Origin: Plectrocnemia conspersa
Lineage: Eukaryota; Arthropoda; Insecta; Trichoptera; Polycentropodidae
Reading direction: 5' to 3'
Length of the DNA: 64,000 nucleotides
NCBI GenBank assembly: GCA_009617715.1
Contig: VTFK01000270.1
Location: 62,001-126,000, forward strand
The notes under the pieces were generated by a model. It did no database searches. It was given only the letters and a program-made list of their open reading frames with translations, and was not told the DNA's origin. Below are positions 28,701 to 42,800 of this stretch, one piece after another. The number at the start of each line of letters is the position of its first letter. Position 1 is the first letter of the stretch. Both the position numbers and the translations under genes were made by a program.

Positions 28701-30520
28701 TTGAAGGTCATTTTATACATTTATAATATATATAATCGTCTATAAGTTAAAATGGGATTCAGTAAAACGCAAATATGTATTAATATATTATAGAAAATCA
28801 GTTTTTTTATAAAGTAGCGTTAGATTTAGATATATGGCTATGATGCTAAAAAATAATAATTTTCAATAAATTTACAAAAATATTTACGCATAATTTTTTC
28901 TAAATTAATGCATAAATTTAAAGTTTATTTATTTAATAAAAAAAGTATTCTGGTGTACGATTTAGAACCATATATTTTTGTGCATTTGAATATGAAATAA
29001 GCAAGTTTTTATTGGACAATTTTTGGATTTGGATAATTTTGAATCTAGTGTTTCTTAATTTTTTATTGTATCTGGGATATCGAACTTAGAGACTATTTTA
29101 CAATTATATTTTCGAATAAATGGTGAATAAATATTAATCTTTAAATGTTTCTAAGAGGGTAGTGAGAAAGTCAAAGATTACATGGGAACAAAATTTATGA
29201 CGTTTTCCGCATGAAACGAATAACAGTCTAATTTGTTAAAAGTATTTCAACAGAAAAATAATCGTGAAAAACGCCAAGTATTAGTTTGAATGCGGTCCAA
29301 TAATCTCAATAAAAATGCCATAAAGAACGAAGAGCAATAAAGCACGTCAAGTTCAATTGAATTTCAAAGTTCTATACTGTTTTCTTCGATTAAAACAGTA
29401 TAGAAAATTACGAATCGTTAAACAACCTCAAACGAAAAGTTAAAATAGTAATGTATAAATAAAAAAGTCATTAAGAGGCTAAATCGAAAAAAAAAAAAAA
29501 AACAAAATTTTATTTTTTACGATAAATATTAAGCAAAATTATACAAATAATATTTATTGTATATGTTACTTATTATAGACATATACATAAATACATTTTT
29601 AAATTTTTTCATACTATATGTAAATGTATTAAAATATTTTGTGATTGCAATATACTACATGTATGTAAAAGTACGATTTCGATTTATTTATAAATATTTT
29701 TTGCTTATTAAAAATGTACCCTTAGCAGGTTTTGATCGCTCATTGAGATTCTCTGACTGTATATAATATATGGTATTTAATAAATCTGGCATAATTACAT
29801 TAATGTATATTAGAAAACATTGCAGGTAGTCATGAAAAAATATATATTTTGTGCATTTAAACAAACTGTATGAATTATTAAACCGGTAATTATGTTATCG
29901 TATTTTATTATAAGGAAGTTTTTATATTTTTAAAGCAGTTTTAAAACGTGTGATAATTGCCACTAATACCAAAGGTGATATTTTCAGGTAAAACCGATTA
30001 CCATACAAAAATTCATACATATTTTAGAGCGATGATCGTTTTCAGTTGTTTCAATAGAAAAAAACGAAGCAATTTATCATATTTTTGACTTTTTGAATCT
30101 TCCTTTAGTGTACATGACATATTTGCGTTCAAAGAACCATCTAAAAGGCTTCACTTTCTACGAACGTCCAGTAAATGGGATAAACCCAAATAAGATGAGC
30201 AATCTAACCGCTGCGAACAATGACAAGCAATTCGTGACAGTTGTAGTTATTGTTTTTGTCCCGAGAAATACATAACGAGTGGGAAAAATAAAGTCGCGTT
30301 TACAAGAAACGGTACTAAAAATGGTACTGGGTCCGTTTTTTTCCGTCTCGAAATCGTTCCGGTTGGCTCAATTTTTTCAAGCAGATCTCATCTCTCGAAT
30401 CTAGAGTCGTGTCTTAGCGTATGGCATAATTGTGAATTATTATATCATTACACACGGCAATCGCTGGTGGGTCACTATGTTGTTGTTGGAAAAACCAAAT
30501 TTAATCAACCGAGATGTTGG

Positions 30521-30553
30521 ATTGTAGATAAACAAGAACGAATTATCTACAAT
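30521..30553. repeat. 11-bp inverted repeat
   Basis: ATTGTAGATAA and TTATCTACAAT are perfect complements around an 11-base spacer, in a GC-richer patch (30260-30640). It could be a hairpin or a dyad binding site. Confidence 0.5.
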
Positions 30554-31528
30554 GCAGAGCCGGATACACTCGGACTCGTCAACATCAGCAGGTTAATGAA
30601 TCGTTTTTTGTCACTGTGATGAACAATCACATTTAAGACAATGAACCGAAAAAATGGGGATTTTCGGATATGTGTACGTAAAAAACGTAAGACACGATTT
30701 GTGCATTTTTTGAAATAAAAGTAAAAAGATTTAAGTGAAAGTGATTGAATTTGGAAATATATTCAATTTATTGCAGAACCATATTAATCTAATGATAGGT
30801 TATTTTAAATTTTTTTACAAGTGTATTTATAGCTATTCAAAATAATAAGCATTGACTATGTGCTAAGTAAAATATCATTATAATTAAAATGTGTAATCGA
30901 TTAGGATAAATTCTATATGTATATGTAAATATATTTTTTTAAAGAAATCAAATTTTATACAAAATTATTATTTGTAAATTGATATTTTTTTGATATTTTT
31001 ATCTACTTCCATAATTTTTTTGTAGTACTTGGGTATTTTATTGGTGTTTTTTTTTGCTTTGAAATTTATTTTACATTTATTTCACCACAAATAATATTTT
31101 AGATAACTGTTTTAATTTTTTGTTGTAACTTGTAGTTATTTAAGGTTTTCAGAAAAAGTTCACTAAAAAAATAATAAGAAAAATGATATTACAAATAAAA
31201 AATAGTATTTTTTTTTAAAAAAAATACTAAACAATTTTGATACAGAACATTTTTTAATTTTCTGTCTTTTTTCATATAGATTAAAATCAAATTCATAAAC
31301 GATTGGTTTTCTGTCAAAATAAACTTTGAATTTTTCCAAAAATTGTCAAAAAAAATACAACGATATCTAAAGTCCTAATGATATTTTTGTATTAGTTTTA
31401 ATCTGTATTTTCATTATTGAATATATAATATAATAATGCTAAGTCATTTCGAACGTATTTTGAGCTTACTTTTGGGCACTAATATATAACAATGATTTTT
31501 TAATAGTATTATTGTGAAATATTTGGTT

Positions 31529-31583
31529 TCAAACTCAGTAAAAAAAATGTCTTATGCCTCAAACTCAGTAAAAAAAATGTCTA
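31529..31583. repeat. 30-bp tandem duplication
   Basis: The unit caaactcagtaaaaaaaatg plus ten bases is present twice in a row. Confidence 0.85.
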
Positions 31584-32840
31584 AGAAAATACTTTTTGTT
31601 ACAAAATTAATATATACAGTAAGTTTTTTTCATGATTAATTATTGATTTTGCCACAAATATTCAATTAATTCAATTAAATGCTTATATATTTATTAAACA
31701 GCTAATTTCAAGAATCACGTAATTTATAGCATTTAAAATATAAGTAAACATATTTTATTTTTAAATATATACATTTTTATTAACAAAATAGCCTGCTTAA
31801 ATAAATATTTCTCTAAAATTTTCTTCAATTATATTGTTACTAGCGTTTAAAAGTAATCTAATATTAAGGTGTACATACGAATTAATTTGATAGTACATTT
31901 TGTTCATGTTAGTTACTAAATCAGGTTATATTTGTATTTTATCATAGGAGTAGTCATGTGGTATGCATTCATAACAATCAATGTGATTTTTAGTAAAACA
32001 ATTAAATAATTTGTCTTTATATTTATAAAATAAATGTCTAATTTGATTATAAGTATCTATAGAGAAGAGGAACTGTAAAAGGATGTAGCACAGTATAAAA
32101 ACAATAGGTATCTCCTAACAAAAAAATGATTCAGATATTATCGTATCGTTGAATTTATTATATATCCATTAATAAACACGTTTACGATTTTTTCTATCAA
32201 AAGTCATAGTTAATGTCAGACACTTGTGGTAAATTATTACTCTGCCTCCTTTATGATAGGTTATGTGTAAAATTGCTTTTTTATGATGTGCGAATCCAAG
32301 CTAGACAGCTTGGAGCTTACTTCATCGTTGACTCACATATGGAAATCGAAATGTCAGGTTCGGTTGCTAAAAAAACGATATCATGTTATTACATATAAAT
32401 CACACTGATGTCTTCAGCATCAGGTGCTGCGGTATCAATCATCAGGTGGATTAACATATCGCCGCAAACCATAAAAAATATATTTACAAAATCAATTAAC
32501 ACACGTGTGGTCATTTATTACAGGTATAAACGCGCATGACAGTGTTCGGTCACGTTGACGCGAAACTAATAGTAATTAGTTAAAACAATAGTTAAACAGG
32601 GAATCCCGCAGTTACAAATTACTACTTGCGTCACGCTTGGTTAACCATTACGTTAACTGTACACCTTTGGCAAACGTTATTAATTGTATTTTTTTTCTAA
32701 TAAGATGTATGTCGTAGAAGATCATTAAGCATGTTTACATTCATCGTTTCAAGTAAATATTTGTTTTATGTTATGCATGTATTATTAATTATTAATCTAT
32801 AATATTGTATATACGTATATATATATAAGCAAATATTATT

Positions 32841-32868
32841 GTATGTACATACATACATATGTACATAC
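32841..32868. repeat. 11-bp perfect hairpin in an AT/GTAC-rich tract
   Basis: GTATGTACATA (32841-32851) and TATGTACATAC (32858-32868) are perfect complements with a 6-base loop, following a (TA)n tract. Confidence 0.6.
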
Positions 32869-32975
32869 CCAAATAGTCACACTTCGTATGTCATAGATAT
32901 CTCAATATATCACAAATCGTTCCATACAGCATAACGGTTGTACAAATAAAAATTTGAAGAGTGTTTATGACGCAA

Positions 32976-33036
32976 TGACAGTTATCAACACTTAAGTGTT
33001 ACCTTGCAACGTCATATTTCACCGTGACTGATAACA
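32976..33036. promoter_or_regulatory. Symmetric dyad: palindrome plus inverted GATA sites
   Basis: AACACTTAAGTGTT (32987-33000) is a perfect 14-bp palindrome containing two overlapping TTAAGTG-type NK-2 homeodomain half-sites. It sits between inverted GATA motifs (GTTATCA near 32981 and TGATAAC near 33029). The surroundings are GC-richer than the flanks. This fits an enhancer core, but no target gene lies nearby. Confidence 0.3.
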
Positions 33037-34485
33037 GTTTACATTATTTGTTCAACTTCCATCTGTATGTGATACATAAAAGTGAAATTGTTTTTGATTT
33101 TAAATCTTATTAAAGTAATATTTTAAGTTTATAAACCCGATAGATTAATTGTATTTTACATTTCATAGCAAGCATTATATGTTTATGTTCAGGATCCTAA
33201 TTTAAATTAAAAAAAAATATCCATAGATTTCTATATATAGATACATTTTTTTTAAATTAAAAAAACTGTAGTTAATTGTACTACTCTTTTCAATGTTAGT
33301 TAAATGCATTGGTTTTTTTTTCGAGTGAAAAAAAAATATTTCATTAAAAATTTAACACAAATTTTATGAAGTTATGATTTACTTGAAATGAAGTTGATGT
33401 TATGATATTTTTTTCTGGTTAATAAAAACATAGTAAAAATGTAGTTAAATACATTCTTGCCATAAATTATATATTTGACTCTTATAAAAAGGGCAGTTAA
33501 TGTGCTGTTTAATCGCCGTTTTAAATCAATGCAAATGTGCAAGAACACAAAAAATTTAGTCTAGTAAATATTATTATAAATAATTAAAGACAAAATTGTC
33601 AATATTTTTATATATATTGTATTAATATATACAAATATTATACAATAAAAAATTAATATAAAAGTAAAAATTTAATAATAAAACATCTCTTTGTAATAAA
33701 TTAGTATGACTTTAAATATATTAAATTAAAATAGCTGACGCTCCTATTTATTTTTTTTTATTAGATTTTTAGTTCAATAAAACGCGAAATTTATATTGCT
33801 GCGTAATATTAAGATATTTATTTAATAAATTTAAAACGGCTAATTTTTAATTAGTTGTGTAGTGAAAATATTTCTAATAATAATGCAGTATTATTAATAA
33901 AGTTTTTCCATTTGATAGCAAATCGCAAAATAATAAGTTTTCTAGTAAAACAATTCAGGGGAACCACATTTTTACACATTGCAACAAATATAGATTTATA
34001 TTTGATATTATAATATAAATCTATAAATAGTTTTTCTTTGGGCTGCTTTGGCCTTTCTTACGACTTTGACTTGTCAGCGTGAAGGTCTTGCCTCGTATTT
34101 AAAGATTCTATATTGACCACCCCGGAATTCTCGACTTTTGTGCCATTTCGTATTCCAAGACTTAATTATGCGAGATTTTTTAGTGAAAAATTGTGCTGAA
34201 ATCATCAAGAAGAAAAAAAAAATTAGTAGCATAATATTTTTTTTAAATTGCGACTCAATTTTTTTATTTGCTCTTAAAAATATATTTCAATAATGAGTTT
34301 AATGATTTAGATGCTTTAAAATTATGTAATAAAATGAAAGAATACTTACTAGAATCGAAAAAAATGAACAAACAACTAATAAAATAACAGAATATTTATC
34401 CGGTAAAAATTAATAAAAGTAGTCGGAGAAACGAACTTAAGATTTGACAACCAATCGGTCTAAAAATGTTAACAATCTTTTGTAC

Positions 34486-34580
34486 AAAAAAAACATCTAT
34501 TTGAGTGACAAGTCTGTTTTTAAAAAAACATCTATTCTAGTGACAAGTCTGTTTTTAAAAACATCTATTTGAGTGACAAG
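34486..34580. repeat. 35-bp tandem repeat, about 2.7 copies
   Basis: The unit aaacatctatttgagtgaca plus a T/A-rich remainder repeats three times, the last truncated. The middle copy differs by a few bases (ctag for tgag). Confidence 0.9.
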
Positions 34581-36067
34581 ACAAATACAGTTTTAAAACG
34601 TAAGATATTTATTTTTCCTTCATGGCAAATCTTACAAAAAACTTTACAGCAACTATATAATTAAGCTGAAAACATGAAATTTGTTCACACTGTAAATCGT
34701 TAATGTCTACGATTAATATACTGTTTAAAACTTAATCCTATTTTTACTATACATGAAAGCTTTTTCAACTTGCAGTGGTTAAAATATTTTTATTTAAGAA
34801 TAATTAGTATAAACACAAATAAAGATTATTAAGTGAAATTATTACATCGAAATATAATTAGCATGTGACGAATAACCTAATCGATATGACCACGTAGAAT
34901 TACTGACTCCACTGTCAGTACTATTACAAATGCTATCTAAAAAGTAATATTGAAATATTGACAGTTAAGATTTTTTACGTACCGCAATGTAAAATATAAA
35001 GTGTAAGGCATAAGCTTTGAGCATAAATATAGCAGTATTTGCTGATATCTTAAAATAAGTATGTCCTTATATGTGCAAATAAAACATTATGCGTAATATC
35101 AATATATCATTTTTCCCAAAAATGGAATTTCAGAGACTCGTGCGTAAACTGGATATTGATATTTTTAGTACGTCATTGACAGGTATCAAATTCATTGACT
35201 AAACAATATTTACCTTAGACGCCGGTGAGCCATTGACTGGCTCCATGTTATCAGATACTACGAACATTCTTCAACTCAATCGATAACAATATTTTAACTT
35301 AACTGCTAAATTTAACATTTAATCGCATTGAATCTGATGTCATTTTCATCTCATGAAAACACTTTAGCGGTGACTCATGGCCGAAGAAAATTCCACGGGC
35401 GTACACGTTCAACAATGATTAGTATAATGATCGGCAAAGCTTCAATTTTGCGTTAGCAGCAGGTAAACTAAAAAATACATTATTCAATGATCGAAAATTA
35501 TTTATTGCTATTACAATTATTTATGAATCACATTACTCCATGGTGGGTTTGGCGCACAAATCTAAAATTACGTGATTCACGTTCGCACACAAACACATTT
35601 CGATGATCGAATATATAGGTACATCTTAAGAATTTCACTCTTATGATTCATAACGTAAGTTTTATCTGATTGCTATCTAGACGCGCCTATATATTGTCAG
35701 CTCTACGTGATGACACTGAGCAATGATTTGGCGCCAGTTTTATCAATGAAATTTGTTCAATTGTAGTGACGTTTTAATTTATTAATATAGGCGAGTCAGT
35801 CATGCACTTATACATTATTAAACGATATTGAACGGTTTCAGATAAGTACGCTTAACTATGTCGCTGATAGACACTTACGTAAATTGCAATGTAATAAAAT
35901 AGATAACTTCAAAAGGTCGTTCGAATAACTCAAATAAATATTAGAAACTCTATAATTTTCATTAATTTATTAATTAAGATTAAAATCGAATAAACATATT
36001 TTTTTAGACTGTCATTAGCATAGCCCAATGGTTGTAAGTACGTCACAGTCAAAGAGTTTTATGGTTT

Positions 36068-36075
36068 TGACGTCA
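36068..36075. promoter_or_regulatory. Perfect CRE palindrome TGACGTCA
   Basis: An exact CREB/ATF consensus, preceded by tttatggttt. Confidence 0.4.
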
Positions 36076-36231
36076 CCAAAGTTATCAAATATGTGAAATT
36101 TGCGTAATTTGCTAATTATTAAAATCATATTTTTCATAATTGTGTCTCATAATGCTTCCACGAGCGTTTAATCGACGTGTGGTTTTGAAATTATGAATAT
36201 ATTACCAATTATTCACCGTTATTGATGTATC

Positions 36232-36980
36232 TGAGTCGGGCAACATCATGTTTTAACAGCGTATTAATTGACATTATATTATAATTTGACATGTTCAGAG
36301 AAATTATTTTAATTAATTGATATTTTAATTATTAAAAATAAATAATTATGCATTAATAAAAAAATATTCAACCTGTTGTCTTATATAACGTAAAAATACA
36401 AGTGTTAAAGTTTAAACCTTTTTGTATTGTGCGTTCAAAAAATAACAATTTGCAATATTTATACTACAAAAATAATATTTTACCTAGATTACTTTTTTTT
36501 GAACTACATTTAATTTTTTTATAAATTATGTTAGACAATGAAACAGATTTTTTATAGCAGAAAAGTGATTTATAATATCAACGATATTCAAATTTGTAAT
36601 CTACCGATTTAATTTTATTTATATTAACATGTATAGCTTTATTGTTACTGTCGATTAATACCAAAATTAATAATTCAAATCTTAAGGGAGGTCTAGTAAG
36701 TTACTAACCTAATAATAACTACAGTTATCATAAAACCATGGTCTCATTTACATTAAAAAAAATTAAAGTATATTTTGTGCAACAGAATAATCCATGTATA
36801 TCTGTTAGTAATAGTACTAGTAGTGTTAGTAATGCAACAGAATAATCAGTATTTAATCTGTTATAATAGATAAAAATAGCAATAAATACAGATAACAATA
36901 TTTATAGCGGTTAATAAACTATTTAACTTGAATGAGTTTCATTCATGTTGGGTCAGGCAATATCATGTTTTAACAGCGTT
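36232..36980. repeat. Direct repeat pair about 719 bp apart
   Basis: The 28-bp sequence gtcgggcaacatcatgtttt plus aacagcgt near 36234 recurs near 36953 with two substitutions. Weaker similarity continues for several tens of bases. It appears to belong to a larger zone of degenerate local repeats running to 38.7 kb. Confidence 0.6.
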
Positions 36981-37321
36981 TTGAGAATTTTTAGCCTGTT
37001 TGATATTTAATAATTAAAATTAAAAATATGCGAAATAAGGTTTTTAAAATAATTAAATTTGCATATACATCATGTATTATATTTATAAAATTTGTCAAAT
37101 TTTTCCAAAAAATAATGTATGTCAGTTTTTTTTACAAAAAGTTTGCTCTATTTTTAATTTTATTTATAGTTTACACTTTATTTATTTAAATCTAAGGTTT
37201 GTTCTGTAGATTATATTTATGAATCAGTAACGTAGAATTTTTTATTTTTTTTAATACAAATAAGATTTTTTCTATGAGCTAAAGTAGCTCATTATAAGAG
37301 AATATTCAATACCTAATGTGT

Positions 37322-37375
37322 AGTTCAGAAAAATATAGTTAAAGCTATGTCAATTCAGAAAAATATAGCTAAAGC
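37322..37375. repeat. Short tandem duplication
   Basis: ttcagaaaaatatagttaaa is followed by a near-identical copy about 31 bp later, with one substitution (gcta for gtta). Confidence 0.75.
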
Positions 37376-37605
37376 AAATCGATGATGATCGATCGTAATT
37401 ATATTTATATTATAATAAAATAATCACTAATTCCTATCTCTTAGACACGACAAAAAATAAAAAAAAAAAAGATTAAGTGTTAGACCATTTTTGTAAAAAT
37501 TATATTTGGAATTATCAGCTTCAGAATAAATAACAAAAATTATAGCTGTTAAGTAAACATTAAACTTTGACCTTAACTGATAAAATTTACAATATTTAAC
37601 TGTTC

Positions 37606-38690
37606 AAAACCGGTCCACTGGTTGATGATATAAACTTATATAATAAAAAATAAGATAAAACTAATAAATAATCTGACGAAAAATAATTATATGTATATGT
37701 TTATAGTTAAAATTATAAAATGTAATATAATAATAATTATTGCTATATTAAAATATTTTTTTAATACAAATGAAGCTTTGTCACCATAATGTTGGTAAGT
37801 CAATATTGTTAAATTGATACAAAAGAATTCGTGAAATAATAATAGTACTATTTTTATTAATAAGTTTCGTATAGTATCGAATGAGCTGTCAGTGTAAAAA
37901 AAAATAAAACATATACATACATTCAATAAAATAACTATCGATTGTGAATCAAGCGAAAATGTAATAATTTAAGATATTTCAAGGGATTCTATTGTACAAA
38001 AAAAAGCTTGTCTTTAAAAATCTATATTAATTTATATAAAAGTTTTTTATCCTGTTTGCATTATATAACATTATATAAACGTTCTGTGTAATATTAATAA
38101 TAAGTTTTTTGATTAGTTTTCAATAAATTTCGGTTAACTTGAGTCAAATGTTTTAAATTTTTTAACTAAACAAAACCGATAAATTTGCTTCAATTAACTG
38201 GTTAATGATCCTCACTTATATATCAAAAAAAAAAAAAAATTTAATTAAATGTTAATATGAAGAAAAATAATATAAAAATTATACAATATAATATAAAAAT
38301 ATTTTTTTACTATAATTTTTTTAATATATATTAAAACTTTGCCATCATAATGTAAGTAGGTCAAAAGAACTAGTATTATAACTAATATTAATTGCACTAT
38401 ATTTTTTAATAAATTTTATATAGAGTCAAAGAAGCTGTCATGGTAAAAAAATGCAACATATGTATTCAATAAAAAACGATAGAAGTAAATCAAGCGAAAA
38501 AGTAATAATTTAAAGATTTTTTAAAGGATTTTATTTTTCAAAGAGAAATAGCTAGTCTTAAAAATCTTCTTAATAATTTATATATCAGTTCTTCTGTCTC
38601 ATCCTGTTTGACATTTATTATACAAACGTTCTGCTTGATAATTAGTATTTTGTATAATTCTGAATACATTTCGGTTTACTTGCGTCACTA
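37606..38690. repeat. Diverged tandem duplication, unit about 530 bp
   Basis: Two successive blocks (about 37606-38131 and 38174-38690) share an ordered series of matching segments: aaccgg/aaccga, ctttgtcaccataatg/ctttgccatcataatg, gagctgtcagtg/aagctgtcatgg, aatcaagcgaaaa, aatttcggttaact/catttcggtttact. Between these the match is patchy, so the duplication is old. Neither copy has a coding frame of note. It could be two diverged copies of a non-autonomous transposon or a decayed satellite. Confidence 0.7.
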
Positions 38691-38959
38691 AGTTTTCTTG
38701 GTGATAAATTTTCCGTTCTTCGGTCTGTTTTTTTAATGTTAAAACCCAAGTTGTCACAAGAGAGAACGTTCCTTAGGTGACGGAGGCAGGACAAGACCAA
38801 CAATGGTCCATGTATTTTCTCCGTCGACTTCCTCAGTCGTAGGCGGGGTTTAACGCTCCCCGTTGACATTAAAAGTAATGCGTTGCATTTAGTCGCAGCT
38901 GTGAACGAGGGCGTCAGCTCCTTCCGATACGATCGCCGTTTCTCTTTCATTTTTGCCAA
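38642..38959 (-). other. Doubtful 105-codon minus-strand frame in a GC-richer block
   Basis: This is the longest ATG frame of the desert, lying in a GC-richer block (about 38690-39010) that abuts the tandem duplication. The product would be basic (KMKEKRRSYRKEL near its start) with no signal peptide, membrane segment or recognisable motif. No splice partners or promoter are seen. It may be a fragment of a mobile element or chance; I do not claim a protein. Confidence 0.15.
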
Positions 38960-39773
38960 ATGAGTACTAAAAATATTGGGTCGACACGGAAAAGACCATG
39001 TCGGGTGCTGAGTTACATGTTTTTAAAAAAAGGAAAAAAAAACGATTTAAATATATATAAATCAGAATAAGCAGTTCACATTATTAGCATATGATAATTG
39101 CTAATTAAGACGTACATCATGTGTAATTTTTTTAATTTCTCAAGAAATATTGATTTTATTAAAAATACAAATTTTAGTTATTTAATCTATTTTGGAATAG
39201 ATACAATAATATTAGTGACAAAATAAACGTAAAGTTAAAAAAAGTAGCTTTACAATTTTTATTTGTTCATAATACGATGGATAAATAATATGTTGGATAT
39301 GACGCTAAGTATTTCTTCAAATGACTAAAGGGTGCTATTAAGAATTCAACTATTCCTAGTTTTGGGTTTCGAAGCGTCTTCGAGAGTCATAATTGCGTCC
39401 TTTACTGGTGACCGTTAGATTTAGAATCGCCAATGGATATCGCCATCCAACTCCTCATAGTAATATTTAAAATCAGCTACGGATTGATAATATATTTATT
39501 TATATTAAATTTTAAGTAATATTTTGGACCATCGTGGCACATTAGAGTTACCTGTTGTACCACAGTGACCATAATTTAATTTTAATAAATAAATAATATT
39601 CGTTAAACGAGTCATAAAAAATAATGGATTTTTGTGACTTATATTTGCAAAACTAGCTAACAGGAGCGTCATAACAACAATCATCTTTGTCGTAAGAATT
39701 TAAAGCAAAATTAATCCATCGTGAATGGCACAAATAACTGTTATATTATAGTATTTTTTTTATCTACAATTCA

Positions 39774-39813
39774 ATTGATGCAAGACTTATGCAACCCAGT
39801 ACGAAAGTATCTG
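39774..39813 (+). repeat. Dispersed repeat fragment, copy 1
   Basis: About 38 bases (ttgatgcaagacttatgcaa onward, through acgaaagtatct) match 58609-58646 with six substitutions. This is a fragment of an unidentified interspersed repeat. Confidence 0.5.
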
Positions 39814-42800
39814 CTAATATATCTAATAATATTTAAATTTTTAAAAAAGATATTCTGATTCTGTTTTAACTTAAAAATAATCCAAAAACCACGTGTATCA
39901 TATATCTTACATGTTGCCTCAAGGATTTATAAGTAATTTAAATATTAAAGTTCTTGACTTTCGTATTTTATAATTTTCAACCTCAGATAAGCGTTTTGTG
40001 GGTATATTTATGTGTCTCACTAGATGTAGAATCAGCAGGTACATAAAAGGCGATCTTATATTTGCTTTACATAATAAATTAACATATTGTAGGTTTGGTT
40101 ATCAACGACGCCAAACTTTTTCGCCTGCTTGCTATTTGTAATTCATTCATTAAATTATAAGATACAGTGCAGATATATATGCGTCAATTAAACATAAAAT
40201 AAAAAAGCCCCATTAAGTATATTTTTTTAAATAGTACGTTAAGTGTCTTTAGCTTGTTAAAATTATCAATATTTACCTTATACTTCAAATGCTTAAGAAG
40301 ATCTTGAAACAAAAAGCATTTCAAAGAAGATATAAAATAGTTTTGCATTAACCGGGATTTCAGATTTTGTACCTACTACATTTTTATACGATCTAATATT
40401 TCTTAACATACAAAAATTTATATTGTATTTCAGGGCGTAACTATCTGAAAGATTCAGCATCATATTTTTTCATTGCTTTTTTAAAATAATAATAAAATGT
40501 ACCTCATTACTTTTTAATTGTTTAAATTGTAAATTTTGTGATAAATAATAATATAGATATTTTTTAATTATGGTGCATATTGCATTACATAATAAACATT
40601 TTAATTTTTATGTTAAAATATTTTTTAATTCAATTTTAGTTTTTTATGAGACTGAGAATGCAGCTAATTTCACTATACTGAAAAAAACGTGAGCATTTTT
40701 TAAAAATATAATATAAAATACACATGATTTTAAAAAAACTAGTTTTCTTATAGTCGCTCATTAGCTGTGAGTTTTTGTAGATACCATAAAAATAGATAAG
40801 TATTGATCCTAGACGTCATAATTCTATTAATATACTATATTTATAATTTTAATTTATTCAAATCAAATTATAAATATATCTTGTTGACCTAGAAAAATTA
40901 ACTTATATAAATGTTATATTTAATCTTATACGTAACAATTACCAAATAATAAATATGAATTTATTACAATTTATTGATGAAATATTTTTCATCAGTTATT
41001 ACTTCATTAAATGATAAGTTTTGTGTCGATAACTTGCTAACTAATTAAAAAAAATATTTGCAATAATAATATAACACCTATTCATTTTCATATTATATTA
41101 ATATTTATCTTAATTTAATCGAAAAAAAACATTATTATTATAATTAGAGTTTAACTACTTATTACATTTGTTATATTATTTTAATAACTTCATAAGTTAA
41201 TGTTAATTATATTATATGTTTTAAATATAAAGTAAATTATAGTAAGCTTATAGCTATAAATAATATGAATTTATTGACTTAATAATTAATTTAGTTAAAT
41301 TGGGTAATTCATATTTAGAAGATGCAGATTAACAACATTTTAAAACTTCAGTAAAAGGTGTTTCTTAACATTGTATTAAAATTGTATTAATATCATTTTT
41401 ATAAATAATATTGTATGTACATGATATATTTAAAAAAATCCCATAAAAATAATGTATATATGTATAGTTTAGACACACATTAAATATATTCCATCGTAAA
41501 CTAATACTAATAACCCAACAGAGACATTTTCCGCATTCAGTTTTTTCATCATCATTTTTGTGACACTTCCAGGAAAAAATGCACGAAATGGAACACCTCT
41601 GACGTGATCTCTACTTGGAATCAATAGATCCTGCACACTTTCATCAAATATGACCTTTTGAATAATTAGTAACTCTACATCTATATTTTAATTTTTTCTT
41701 GTAAATAATATAATAGGTTTAATATATATGAAATAAAAGGCAAGCTTAAAAACATTTACTTTCCTTTGATATTTTTCACAAGTTGTTACTTTTCTTTTGA
41801 TATAAATACACCACTTCTAATGGCATAAATAAAAATAGGTCAATAATCATAGTAAATATAATGATGCAGTAAACATTTGATTACGTAAACATATTTTTAC
41901 TGAGTTTGGAATTAGAAAAAATAATAAAATATAGGACGGTTCTTAGACAAATAAGATTCATTGTAGGCATAACATCAGGTAAAATTAAGTTGTTACATTT
42001 CAGATGCTAGTATGGGTCAATCAATAAGCCTGCTGAAGCCACTGAATGTATGATGTCAATAAAATCACCCACCTCGGCTATGTGGCAATGATTCATTGCA
42101 AAAATTTAATATAATATCTTTTGTGTCTTGGAATTCCATTTCGCGTACGAGTACAGAAAGCTCGATCGACAAAACACTGCTAAACCTTATAAGGCATCCG
42201 TCGGTGCTTTGAACTCATGTTGAATTATTCCCATCGATATTTTTTCCATTGAGGAAAAAACATTAAAATTCATCGGTTATTAAATAATTATAATATTATT
42301 CTGGTTATTAAAAATATGAAATGACCATATATTTTGCATATCGACAGGTTAATTCATATTAACGCAGTTTGCTCTTTATCGATATTATATTTAGAAGGCG
42401 CCTCTAAAAATATCCAAGAATTCATTTATATCATCATTTAGGTCAAAATTAATATGCAAATGTGAATATTTCCATTTGGCGGTGTGTGACACAACATTAA
42501 CGTTAAATTCCGATCGTTTTATTCACAGGCGTGATCTTCAATCCGAGTACCAATTTTGGCTCTTTCTGTACAACTTCCTTGAAAATTTATTGTCATACAG
42601 TAAAAATAAAATTGATGACTTTTCATCATTTTTTCACGCAATAGTATTTAGTTATTGCGAGATTTGTGTAATGGCAAATAATGTTCATCAACACGATTTA
42701 ATTTTGAATTGAAACATCAATCAATGTAATAAATGACAAACTGATTTATGAGTCGTTTATTTATTGTATTAATAAATTTTCTAAAGTATTTTACAGCTCT

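Larger units (their letters stand above)
14530..31500. other. Long gene desert
   Basis: No gene is supported over about 17 kb. The sequence is mainly A/T low-complexity, with GC-richer patches at about 16290-16460, 16580-16730, 17410-17640, 19920-20160, 20870-21040, 24060-24260, 24890-25130 and 30260-30640. None holds a frame with a recognisable domain or paired splice sites. The 60-90 codon frames here look like chance. Hairpins, microsatellites and CRE sites are listed separately. Confidence 0.6.
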
